Below, in pieces: positions 1-9,914 of a DNA stretch of 64,000 nucleotides (within the stretch, counting starts at the first letter, position 1; each line of letters opens with the position of its first letter). Origin of the DNA: Chytridium lagenaria (taxonomy: Eukaryota > Chytridiomycota > Chytridiomycetes > Chytridiales > Chytridiaceae). The position numbers were made by a program, and so were the translations under genes. Under the pieces are notes generated by a model. The model was given only the letters and a program-made list of their open reading frames with translations. It searched no databases and was not told where the DNA came from. The DNA is taken from the NCBI GenBank assembly GCA_025449115.1, contig JAHLKC010000138.1, positions 1 through 64,000 of the forward strand, given 5' to 3'.

Positions 1-773
1 TCTTCTACGTAGATGGCTTTACTGCTACCGACTCTAAGCTTTGGAGAGCTAGGTCTGCGTTGCTCCTCGCCCTCGAAGTAAGATTAATGTATGGAAGAAA
101 AAAGCAGTACCTCCTCGAATTCTTTTCCTGTCTTCCAAACAATGCGAACTTGATTGTTATCGGTGACTTGATAGCTTGCAACGTTCGGATTTTGTTGAGT
201 GTACCCAGCACGGTAAGCGGCAAGATACTTCTCTTTGGCCTAACAACTTCAATATCACTAAAACAACAGAGCTTTGCCTACCTCGGTAATCTTCGTACGT
301 AATGCTTCAGCTACGGCTGCATCTTCAATCAAATGCGGAATCATTCGAATTGCTCCGGATAACGTCTTCTGCTCCGCCGTCATCCTATCTATGGCCTTCT
401 TCTCCTCTGTGCTCAACTTAAAAAGTTGCTTCGCAACCCCCAAAACACTAAAGAAATGAGAGATTTAAGCAACACCATCTTACTTTTTTTCCGCCATCCT
501 GGTTTCAATATGGTAGGTGCCTTTTGCTGAGCGAGACTCGCCTATAGTTGATGGCTGTCGTTGCGTCTGCTGGGCTAGGGGGGGCTGCGCTTGGGCGTGG
601 GAACCGCCGCCAATAACCATAGTCAAGACTCTTTCAATGGTCGCTTCACTATCAAGCTTCAGAAGCAAGGTTATGAGAGCACCACTGGAAGCATGGTCAT
701 CTCTAATGTGGTTCTCAAGCATCTTTCTAGACGTGACGGAGGGGACGTCTTCAGCACAGCATGGACAGTACAT
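1..773 (-). CDS. Hypothetical protein with N-terminal CxxC...HxxxxH motif (3' end outside window)
   Basis: I do not recognise the family. Three exons can be joined with good splice sites: 773-484, 447-282 and 239-111; lengths 290, 166 and 129 nt keep one frame, and each intron starts GT and ends AG (36-42 nt). The protein begins MYCPCCAEDVPS and has CxxC followed by HIRDDH, resembling a C2H2 or BED-like zinc-binding unit at residues 3-29. A low-complexity Q/P/S stretch follows, then a charged helical segment (KLSTEEKKAIDRM). A further exon probably lies in 1-110 and beyond the window edge. The family, and whether the zinc site is real, are uncertain; the splice consistency is the main support for a real gene. 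Confidence 0.5.
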
Positions 774-1265
774 TTTCTTCGTCGAATTTTTTTACGTACG
801 TAATACTAATGTCGCACTATCAGACGTAACTTTGACTTTCACGATGGTTATTCTTTTACTGACTAAACCGTCTGTGACCGTGTATACAACCAAATGAGAC
901 AACCAAATGAGTGATTCATACGAGGCGGTGGGGTACGCAAGTATTCCATCGTCTTTTGTACAAGACAATCAAATATAGAAGCGCCACATGAAGTTATAAT
1001 ATTTTAGAGTCTATGGCCAAAAGGCAAATGTTTGAAGTTGATGTGATAAAATAAACCTATCTTAGCTTACCGCAGCAGCTAGCTGTATACGTATACCTAG
1101 TACCAGACCACAACCTGTTTTAAAAGTTTACGATTCGATGGATTCAAGATATTGAAATATTTCATTAATCACCTTAACGGCTGTGGTATACGGCCGTTTG
1201 CGTTTATTTATGGCAATATATGGTTTAATGCGTTATTCTATGGTTGTTTGCGGTAACGTGCGTTT
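774..1265. other. Intergenic, AT-rich; right end carries TACGGC/GCGGTA motifs
   Basis: No gene seen. From about 1175 to 1265 the sequence carries scattered motifs such as tatacggccgtttgcg and gcggtaacgtgcg, similar to those at 7920-8090 and 9490-9720. This suggests that it is the left part of the older repeat interrupted by the copia element. Confidence 0.5.
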
Positions 1266-1608
1266 TGCGGAACTCAGCGTTCCTAGTTTGTCATATTTGT
1301 CATGATCATGTTCATGTCACCACCTCCCTTCCCTTCATGTTTCACATCTTCCCTTCATTCGCATTGTTTTTGTATAGCCCCCCATCTCATCTGGTTTTCT
1401 CTTTCACGTGTAGTTGAGGCTGATCATGATACGCGTCCCTACCCTATATAACCCCACTCCTTTTCCTTTCTTCTGGGCATCGTTTTCTTGTCTCTTTACG
1501 TGCCCGTATACTTACGTTCATTGATTTCCTCAGGTAGCATGACCCCCAATAAACATCGTTTTCTTGTCTCTTTACGTGCCCGTATACTTACGTTCATTGA
1601 TTTCCTCA
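1266..1608 (+). repeat. 5' LTR
   Basis: 343 bp, TG...CA ends. It contains two 55-bp copies of the segment beginning CATCGTTTTCTTG and ending GATTTCCTCA (1478-1532 and 1554-1608), separated by 21 bp. The LTR therefore ends in a short internal direct duplication. Confidence 0.95.
1444..1450 (+). promoter_or_regulatory. Likely LTR TATA box
   Basis: CTATATA lies about 160 bp before the LTR end and is followed by a C/T-rich stretch. This is the expected place for the core promoter at the U3/R border. The identical sequence recurs in the 3' LTR. No transcript data are available. Confidence 0.5.
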
Positions 1609-1672
1609 GATTAAGAGTCTGATTGCTCAGACCTTCATCCTCGGACCGAGGCACTATAAGACTCATCTTTGA

Positions 1673-2824
1673 TTGACGGCACCCCTACATGGATCGTCAC
1701 CCCAAAACGAATGGCCCATCCTCTCCAAGGAGTTGGCGGGGGCTCACCTCGATTCATGGAAAACCTCCATTTTTACTCGCATCGGCGCCATCCAACGTCC
1801 TTCCGGCTACACTTTGGAGAATTTTGTCCACCACGTCACCAAGACAGTACCTAAGCCCTCCATCACGGTGGTGAAGGGATCCGTCGTTGCCGCTGCTGCT
1901 CGAGCGGGGAAAGATCCGAATCCTGTTGCAATTGCTAATGAGCGCGCGAATACAAAGAGCAGCAAGACGAAGTCATAGGGTGGATAACCATTGAGAACGC
2001 CATCATTGATCTGGTCACGGGAGCATCTTACGGGCACTTTACTCACCGAGTTTAACTTGGGACTGAAGCAAAACGACCCCTCTACCAGCACTGCTCCGAC
2101 TGTCAAGGATGGATGGGACTGTATGATGACCGCCACAAACCGAGATGTTCCCACAAGAAAAGCCGAACTCAATCTCCTTCTGGCCAAGTTTTTGCCAAGA
2201 ATCATCGGAAACGAACCTCGAATACGTGGACCGCATGTATACTTTAATGAATGACTTTAAAGAAATTGGGCGGAAGCGGATTGTGACGATGCTACAGCGG
2301 CTCTTCGTTTTGTTCAAGGCCTCACCCCAGCAAACGCCTCTACTCACCTTGTGGCTTGGGAATCGAAGCCCCCTGTCATTCTTGGAGGGGTCTCCACCAA
2401 CATTACGCATCACTTCACCTCCCTTCGCGAACGGATTCACGAGGACCTCAACCGAATGAAGCTCAGTGCCCTCCAACGTGGTGACAAGGTGGTCGACCCA
2501 CATGCGCTTGCAATGATGGCTACAACGTTTGCACCTCGGAACGACACTAGTCAAGTGAAGAAAAAAGCTACAGCTGCCTCTGCATCGACCGAGAAGAAAA
2601 CACCCGGTACCGGCCCCTGCACCTGGTGTAAGCAAGATCCATGCTATTTCTTCAACACCTACGGTACGTGCCCAACCTGCCATACCTGCCTTTACCGAGG
2701 ACACACCTCCAAGAAATGCTCCGGTGACCGTATTGCAACCTGCAAGCGCAAAGGTATCCCACAAGGCCCAAAACTCAAGACGTCTACCTCTGCCTCTGCC
2801 GCTACCTCGGCTCTGCCAAACTAG
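1673..2824 (+). pseudogene. gag: copia Gag with zinc knuckle (frame-disrupted)
   Basis: Nucleocapsid-type protein that packages element RNA. The N-terminal part is read from about 1673 to 1975. Further segments follow in other frames: one near 2190-2290 containing YVDRMYTLMNDF, then a clean frame at 2351-2824. The last frame carries a cysteine-rich knuckle region (CTWCKQDPC...CPTCHTCLYRGHTSKKC) near 2618-2720, as in copia Gag. At least two frame changes separate the pieces. It ends in a single TAG at 2822-2824, in the same frame as the pol reading frame that starts four bases later. Confidence 0.75.
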
Positions 2825-2827
2825 CCG

Positions 2828-5800
2828 ATGACATATCCACCAAAACCGACGACAGTATCACGACCGAAGCGCTTTCAAACGTCGTCACGGGGACGGCTTT
2901 TTTCCGCTGTAACTCTTGAAGAAATCAATAAAGATTACATGATGGACCTTTACGATACCTTCGCATTAAGTCCAGCATCTGCTCAATCGTGTCCCGGCAA
3001 AGATGATCCCGTGGACGATGACGACGCTTACCTTGATTCTGGCTGCTCCTCGTCTATGACGCCAAAGAAACATCTCCTCGAGAACATTCGAACAGGGATT
3101 CCTCACCGATTTGGCACAGCCGGTGGATCTACCCTGGAGGGATCAGGAACTTATGGTGACCTCACCGGCTTATCCACCGCCAACCCAGCTTTCTGCCTCA
3201 AGAGCGTGGAATACGTACCTTCTGCCGCCCACACTCTCTTATCGGTCTACAACTTAATGAAGGATGGGTATGATGTTTGGTTCGACCACAAAACCATGAC
3301 GGGATACATTGGTACGTTGGACCCTACATCCACACACTCCATCACCCTTACGGCATCGGAACGCAATGGCACATTCCGCATCGACTTAACAAAACCATCC
3401 TCTGCCTGCCTTTCCCCTGGTGTTCCTTACCTTACCGACGAGCGCACATGGCATGGTCGTTTCCTACACTGCGCTCGTCAATACCTTTTACCTACCTCCA
3501 AAGCGGTGAAAGGCATGCACATACAAGGCCGACTCCCAAAGGATCATTACTGCGAATGGTGTGTTGCGGGCAAGATGGTTCTCGCTCCCTACCATCGCAG
3601 TGATAAGACTTACACTTTCCGTCCTGGTGAACGCATCTCCGTCGACATAGTCAGTGTCCCCAAACAACATCCATCTCTCGGCGGCGTTACAATGGCCATT
3701 GGTTTCAAGGATAAAGCTTCGGAATTCGGCATGGTTTTCCCTATCAAACACAAGTCGGATGCGGCAGCCACCATTAAGTGGGTTCACCGTTTTGTGGAGC
3801 GTCATACTGGGCGTCCTATTCTGGAATGGCGGATGGATCAAGGCGGTGAGCAGCGCAGTCACGACCTCCAAGACTTCTTCAAAGAGGCTGGCATCACCCT
3901 CCAATACTCCAATACAGCCGCGCATCAACAAAATCCCCAAATTGAAGGATGGTTCCGGGAAGCTTTTGGCCGAATGCGCGCGGCTCTTCTTGCTTCCAAA
4001 GCCCCCAAATACCTTTGGATGGAAGGTCTTCTCATGGTAAACCACGCGGATAATCGACAAGCTTCTGCCACGGACCCCACCAAAACTCCTTACGAGCTAT
4101 TCTTTGGCCGCAAACCGGACGTCAGCAACATGCGAGTTCCTTTCTGCAAAGCTCTTATCAAAACCCTTCCCCGCCACACCGACAAAGTCTCATCCCAGGC
4201 CGTCAAAGGCCGGTTTATCGGTTACTCCAACTACGACGCTCATCCGATTCAACAAAACGGATGGAAAGTCCTCACCAAAGAAGGAGATAAAAGCTCTATC
4301 GTGGTTGGACGTAACGCGTTTTTGCCGAAGACGACTTCGACATCTGGACCACCACTACCCTCGCAGAACCTCCTCACCTCCAGCCATGGACTCACCTCGA
4401 TGAACATGAATGGGCTAAAGCATTTCACCAAACCTCCCCCACCACCCAATTCCCGTTCTACACCACCTCTCTACCTGATGAAATTACACCTACACCCCCA
4501 CTCGAATCCCCACAACCACTAACCCCGGACACCCTCACTCCTGCCACACCTCCCACTCGACCACAATCTCCACAACCTCCCCTTACACCTCCCTCTGAAC
4601 CCCTCGTCACTGTATCGCCAATCGCTGAAGAATCTCCCCCACCTCACTTTGCTTCCCCTTCCACTCCTCTCGTTCCACCCACGCCTACGGACTTTCGCAC
4701 CATTCCCTTGGAGCCGCATCAATCTCCTGCCTCATCACCCACGAGTTTTCCTTCTTCGCCGTCCTCCACCTCCTCTTCTTTACCGAATACTCCCACCCCC
4801 GCCCTGCTCAGCCTATACCCTTACCCCCTCAACGCTCTCTTCGCAGCAACACCACTCTTCCTCCCTTTTCACGCACTCTCAATCGACTGTTCGACTCCCC
4901 AGACGATGACGCCACGCCTCTTGCCATGACCGCCACCGCGGACTCCTCTTTTGAAGCCCTCTTTGTCGCCGACACACTTCGCCAACTGGATCGCATACCC
5001 GTCGACACTACTCACCTCTATTTTGAGATTGTTGACGAAACCCTCTTCCTTGCCCTCCTCGCCGGACATGATTCAATTACTGCAAAAGCTCTCCTTACGC
5101 AACCTGGCCCCAAGACCTTAAAAGAAGCTCTCAATGGTCCTCACGCTGAACTCTGGCGCGCTGCGGCTCAAAAGGAAATGGATGCCCACCATCTGAACGG
5201 CTCTTTGAACTAGTGGAGTTACCCCCTGGCCGGAAAGCTCTTCGCACAATGTGGGTTCTTAAGATCAAGATTGACGAAACAACCAATACCTCCGAATTCA
5301 GGCTCGCATTTGCGTTAACGGCGGTCAGCAAATTGCTGGAGTAGATTTTCACGAAACCTGGTCACCAACAGCCTCCATCACCGCCGTCAAAACTTGTTTC
5401 GCTGTTGCTGCCAGTCGCCGCATGGTCATTTTTCAATACGACGCCACGGCTGCTTTCATTCAAACGGCGGTACCGGAGGAGGAGGTGATTTTCATGAAGC
5501 AACCTCCCGAATTTCTTGTTCCCGGTAAAGAACATCTGGTGGGACGGATCCGTAAAGGCGTTAATGGTATACGTCAAGGGCCTCGCATTTACAATAAGGC
5601 ATTAGCTCTTGAACTTATTACCCTGGGCTACACTCAACATACCGAGGACGACTGCATTTTCTTTAAGCGCACCCCTGACGGCCATCTTCTCATCCTCTCA
5701 GTTCATGTTGACGATCAACTAGGATTCGCGGATCCCCCAGCACAATCCCTCCTCCTCCAAGATTTTGCTTGCCTCGGCCTCAAGTTCCGCCATCGGCCAG

Positions 5801-6683
5801 TCACCTCGGACACCTATTGCAGTATCCACCGTGTCATTAATTCTACGGGTATTACCCTCGATCAGACTGCTTATTGCTCTTCTATTCTCAGAGATTTTGC
5901 CCCCGACGATCAAACCATCCGCTCCACTCCATCCCCCCCTTCTCCTACCCATCCTGATTTTGACCCTCCCACTCCCTCGGATATCACTTTTATGCAAAAC
6001 AAACCCTACCGTTCCGTTGTTGCCAAACTCATCTACCTTACCATTATCGCCCTGATATTGCCCCGCCGTCACTCATCTCTCTCGATTCCTTAACCACCCA
6101 CGCCAATGCCACTGGACCCGCATCCTCCATCTTCTTGCTTACCTTCGCGGCACTACCTCCATGGGTCTTCACTACTCCTCCGATCCCATGTATTCTGACC
6201 TCCAACTTACTGCCTATGCCGATGCTGATTACGCTAATAATCCGATCACTCGCCGCTCCGTCTCTGGAACCGTTATTACCTTAGCTGGTGGGGCGGTCGT
6301 TGCTAAATCCCGCTCACAACCAACTCTCGCCACTTCCACCACCGTCGCTGAAATTATCGTCAAACGCCGTCCTCGCGGATGTCATCTGGTTACGCCGCTT
6401 CCTCACTACTCTTGGCCTTTCTCAAGTCGGCCCTACAATCCAGTTTTGCGATAATTTACCGGCTATTGCTGTTTCCAAGGATAATTGCCTCCGTCATCAC
6501 ACCAAACATATCGACATCAAATACATGTTCTACCGCGCCCAAGTTCGTGCTGGTGTTATCGCGGTTACCTATTGTTCCACCGCCCACATGATAGCCGATA
6601 TCCTTACCAAGCCGGTCGCTCGTCCACTTCTCCTTCAACACCGGCCCGCGTTCGGTCTCCATCCTTCTCCTTCCCCTTCCCTA
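2828..6683 (+). pseudogene. pol: copia Pol: protease, integrase, RT, RNase H (frame-disrupted)
   Basis: 2828-4522 is open for 564 codons. It holds the aspartic protease (YLDSGCSSSMT), the GAG-pre-integrase segment with WHGRFLH and CEWC, and the integrase core with D (ISVDIVSV), D (WRMDQGGEQ) and E (NPQIEGWF). A proline-rich spacer follows in shifted frames. The RVT_2 reverse transcriptase starts near 5120 (EALNGPHAELW) and continues at 5422-6050 with IFQYDATAAFIQ and the active site as HVDDQLG in place of the usual YVDD. RNase H follows at about 6195-6350 (YADADYANN...RRSVSG) and, in another frame, at 6380-6640 (HIDIKYMFY, ADILTKP). At least five frame changes or stops break the pol region. 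Confidence 0.85.
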
Positions 6684-6789
6684 TAAAAAAAAAAAACAAA
6701 AAACAATCAAAAGAGACTTCTTCCCCTTCTTTCTTTTCTTTCTATCCTGTTTACCTCCTTTTGCTTCACACGTTCATGACACGGGGGTG

Positions 6790-7132
6790 TGCGGAACTCA
6801 GCGTTCCTAGTTTGTCATATTTGTCATGATCATGTTCATGTCACCACCTCCCTTCCCTTCATGTTTCACATCTTCCCTTCATTCGCATTGTTTTTGTATA
6901 GCCCCCCATCTCATCTGGTTTTCTCTTTCACGTGTAGTTGAGGCTGATCATGATACGCGTCCCTACCCTATATAACCCCACTCCTTTTCCTTTCTTCTGG
7001 GCATTGTTTTCTTGTCTCTTTACGTGCCCGTATACTTACGTTCATTGATTTCCTCAGGTAGCATGACCCCCAATAAACATCGTTTTCTTGTCTCTTTACG
7101 TGCCCGTATACTTACGTTCATTGATTTCCTCA
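6790..7132 (+). repeat. 3' LTR
   Basis: 343 bp, identical to the 5' LTR at 342 positions, including the internal 55-bp duplication. It is preceded by a G-rich string (acacgggggtg), a possible though weak polypurine primer. Confidence 0.95.
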
Positions 7133-7384
7133 CGTTTATGTACGGTTGTCAACTTTTTTTATATGACAGCATCATACGGTGTTGGAAGAAAATTTTAAAG
7201 GCATACGATGGTTTGACAACAGAGCTTTTTGACTTGTGCAGACATATCAACATACCGATGAGCCTTGGTGGACATGATGATGAACATGGGGGAAGGGGGT
7301 TCCAATACAACCTTGGTGAGAACTCTGTAACATACTCAAATCCAGATCATCTTCACTGACACGGTAAATTAACTATTTATCCAA

Positions 7385-8830
7385 TAAAGCTGCAGGGTCC
7401 AGAAGCCACTCGGAGCCAACTTACAGCGAAGACGACAACGAAACTGTTACTGCAGGCATGATGGCGGTTGATGCCGCTAATGAGTAATCAAGAATACGTG
7501 CTCCACCGGCTCCTTCTCTTCCTGTCCCCATTGAAGGAGCATATAAGATTCGGAGTGGTCAAGTGATGCATGATGGTATACTGGTGGGAAAGATCTAACA
7601 AGTTTGCTAACACCCTACTTTTATAGAGAGTGTGAAGCAGTCAAACAACAGAAGGAATGCATTTTCAAATGCTAACTCGACAAGCTCTAACACTCCTTTT
7701 TCCGTCGACATTGGGAGCATCTTGTTCAGACGGTCAGTCCCATTGCTATCGGTTTGAACATTTTTAGAAACTAATATAAAAAACAGGCTGATAACATGAG
7801 TAGAAAGATTGACGCTGGCATTGTCTTATTAGCTACGTACCCTGAGGCTTTGGCTGCAAAAGCATACATTCACCAGGCTTTCAAAAGCATGTTCCAGTAA
7901 GGATTCAAGGTACATTGTGGTGTATAGTCATTGTACGGCTGGTAACGGTGGTAACTGCCGCATACAATGATGTACGGCTACATACGGTTGTATACTGTAG
8001 TGTGCGTTTGTATACTGTAGTATGCGGCAGTACACTGTAGTGTGCGGCAGTATAATGTAGTGTGCGGTAGTATACTGTTGTATACTGTGCATTTATTTGA
8101 TGTTTTGGCTGACAATTAAAATATTAAAATTAACTTATTTTTGATTTAGGGTTCGGTGTTAACGAGCTCAAAAGGCTGAACGACTGTTTCATTGTTAGCG
8201 TTGGCGGCAAGAATTTGCAGACTGCTGCTGCACAACAAACAGTCTCGTCCTTCTTATACACGAAAACAACTTGACTCAGAGAACGCTTGCATCTAACTTC
8301 TCTTATCTACGTCAAGCGCAAGACAATATGCAGAAAAGTTTTGAATCCTCTCTTTTGGCGTTGAAGGAAAGACTTGACAACTTCGACGAAAAACTTGAAA
8401 CTATTAGGGGATCTGTGGATGCCTTAACAAACAGCAAGCAACTGTAAGTTTTTCTTGCTTCAAGCACTTTAAGTAATTAGTTTTCATGACAAAGCACAAC
8501 GAAGAGTCTCCTCAGCTTCTTTTGAGCATGACGTTGCTGTAGCCAATAACCGCGTGCGCCGAACAGGAGTAAGACCATTGCCACGATTTTCAGAGTCCCC
8601 CACCTCGCAGGTCTCGACGAATCTTATCTGAGGAACTGCCCCCGTCACCACCTCGCCGGTCTCAGCGTATTCGAAATTCCGCTAGCTTTTCTCCTGACAA
8701 GGGAAGAGCTAGAAGCCTGTCACGTGGTAGTTTGAGGGGATCAACATCTCGTTTACGCGACCGTTCGCGTACAAAACTTGAGTTACACCTCTTCGGATAG
8801 CGACATATCTCCTAACAAAGCTCGCAGGTA
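7385..8830 (+). pseudogene. Fragments of an unrecognised multi-exon gene
   Basis: Unknown function. Several coding-like pieces sit on the plus strand. One lies at 7393-7486 (SHSEPTYSEDDNE). A Ser/Asn-rich piece lies at 7625-7735 (AFSNANSTSSNTPF), followed by a GTCAGT...AACAG intron and a helical piece at 7788-7890. An amphipathic coiled-coil-like stretch lies at 8250-8445 (LLALKERLDNFDEKLETIRG) and ends at a GTAAGT donor. A basic, proline-rich tail lies at 8595-8800 (PPPRRSRRIL, RRSQRIRNSASF). Joining them requires frame changes, so the gene looks decayed or error-laden. It sits inside the repeat region that the copia element entered and may belong to that older element. Confidence 0.35.
7991..8090. 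repeat. 20-bp minisatellite, five units
   Basis: Five consecutive 20-bp units with consensus TATACTGTAGTGTGCGGCAG begin at 7991, 8011, 8031, 8051 and 8071; the last is degenerate. Related TACGGC/GTAC words flank the array from about 7930. Confidence 0.85.
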
Positions 8831-8959
8831 CAACGCCAGGAATTTAGACGTTGAACTAATGGTGCTGTACGTTGATGTCAAAATTACGTTAATATATTTA
8901 TCAAAGTCCCAATTTTGTGCAGAATGTATTTATTTTTGGAGTTTAGAGAGAAAAAAATC

Positions 8960-9914
8960 GTGAACATCTTCAAAAATAAAATACAAGAGTATGTATAGGA
9001 ACGTTCACGAAGTATGCATTGATTCCACTATACGTACGTACATGCACGTTTTGCGTACGTTTACGTACACTTGTGCACGCGTCTTACATTTACGTGCGCA
9101 AATGTACGCACACGTACGCACGCGTACAGAAACGCACGTGTACGCACGTAAGCGTACGTACACGCGACAAAACGTTTATATACCTGCATTGGCAGTGTCA
9201 ACATTCTGCGACAGTCAGCGTATACACAAAGAATATGACCACAAATTCAGTATAGTTTTGACAAAAGCAAAAAAGGTAAAAATACCTTTGTGGAAAAGAG
9301 TATTGCGGTCTGACGTCAATGTTTGTACTGAACACTGTGTATGTGGGCTAAATAGGAAGAACGTTTTCTTTATGCACACGTGGCTTATGAGTCCTAATAA
9401 TTTTTAAGTACGACTGTAATGAATATATATTCAGATTAAAAGCTTTAGGTTAAGGTAAAGTCCTTATGGTGGAGAAACAGAAGACTCCCGTAGATGGCCG
9501 TTTACGGCGCTATAGTATAGTTCGATGCAAATCCTGTGGTACTGTCTGAATTCTGTAAAATAAAGAAATTTCCATTGCGTGACCGAAAATTCAGCTCCCC
9601 GTATGATGAAAAAATTTACGTATTTGGCGGTATTCTGCCGCATTTAATAAGTGGCGAATATTGTGTGACCAACGAATTGATTTGGTGCAAAAGCGGCAGC
9701 ATACGCCGATTTACGGCAAACTATATCCAAATTCGACGAAATTTTTTTAGTTGTCGTCGGTTTTGTACTATGGGATATAACCTGAGGGAAAAGTAAACAT
9801 GAAATCTGCAATCCCACTTCTCAACGCAGGTGACCCGACCCTAATATGCCAAAGAGCATTCATAGCAAATTCTTGCAGCTTTCCTTAAAGAAAAAAAAAA
9901 GGCAGAACTAACAG
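8960..9914. other. No gene seen; CGTACG-rich tract then motif-rich tail
   Basis: 9026-9175 is dense in ACGTAC/GCGTAC words of alternating purine-pyrimidine character. 9490-9720 again carries GCCGTTTACGGC, GCGGTATTCTGCCGC and CGGCAGCATACGCCG-like words. No convincing reading frame was found; the longest frames show no recognisable domain. Confidence 0.5.

Larger units (their letters stand above)
1266..7132 (+). mobile_element. Ty1/copia LTR retrotransposon, complete with both LTRs
   Basis: Two 343-bp direct repeats (1266-1608 and 6790-7132) begin TG and end CA and differ at one base (C at 1481, T at 7005). They are flanked by the 5-bp target duplication CGTTT at 1261-1265 and 7133-7137. The internal order is gag, protease, integrase, reverse transcriptase, RNase H, which defines Ty1/copia rather than Ty3. 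The near-identical LTRs indicate recent insertion. The internal coding region is nevertheless interrupted by several frame changes and stops, so this copy as written could not make a whole polyprotein. Confidence 0.95.

Noticed and set aside
1609..1660. tRNA primer-binding site after the 5' LTR
   Set aside because: The bases following the LTR (gattaagagtctgattgctc) do not clearly match a half-tRNA I can name, so I did not annotate it.
2039..2764. Long minus-strand frame inside gag
   Set aside because: Shadow of the plus-strand Gag coding sequence; no recognisable protein.
9019..9407. Possible CDS in the CGTACG tract
   Set aside because: Cys/Thr/Arg/His-rich output arises from the repeated CGTACG words and differs in no way from chance open frames.
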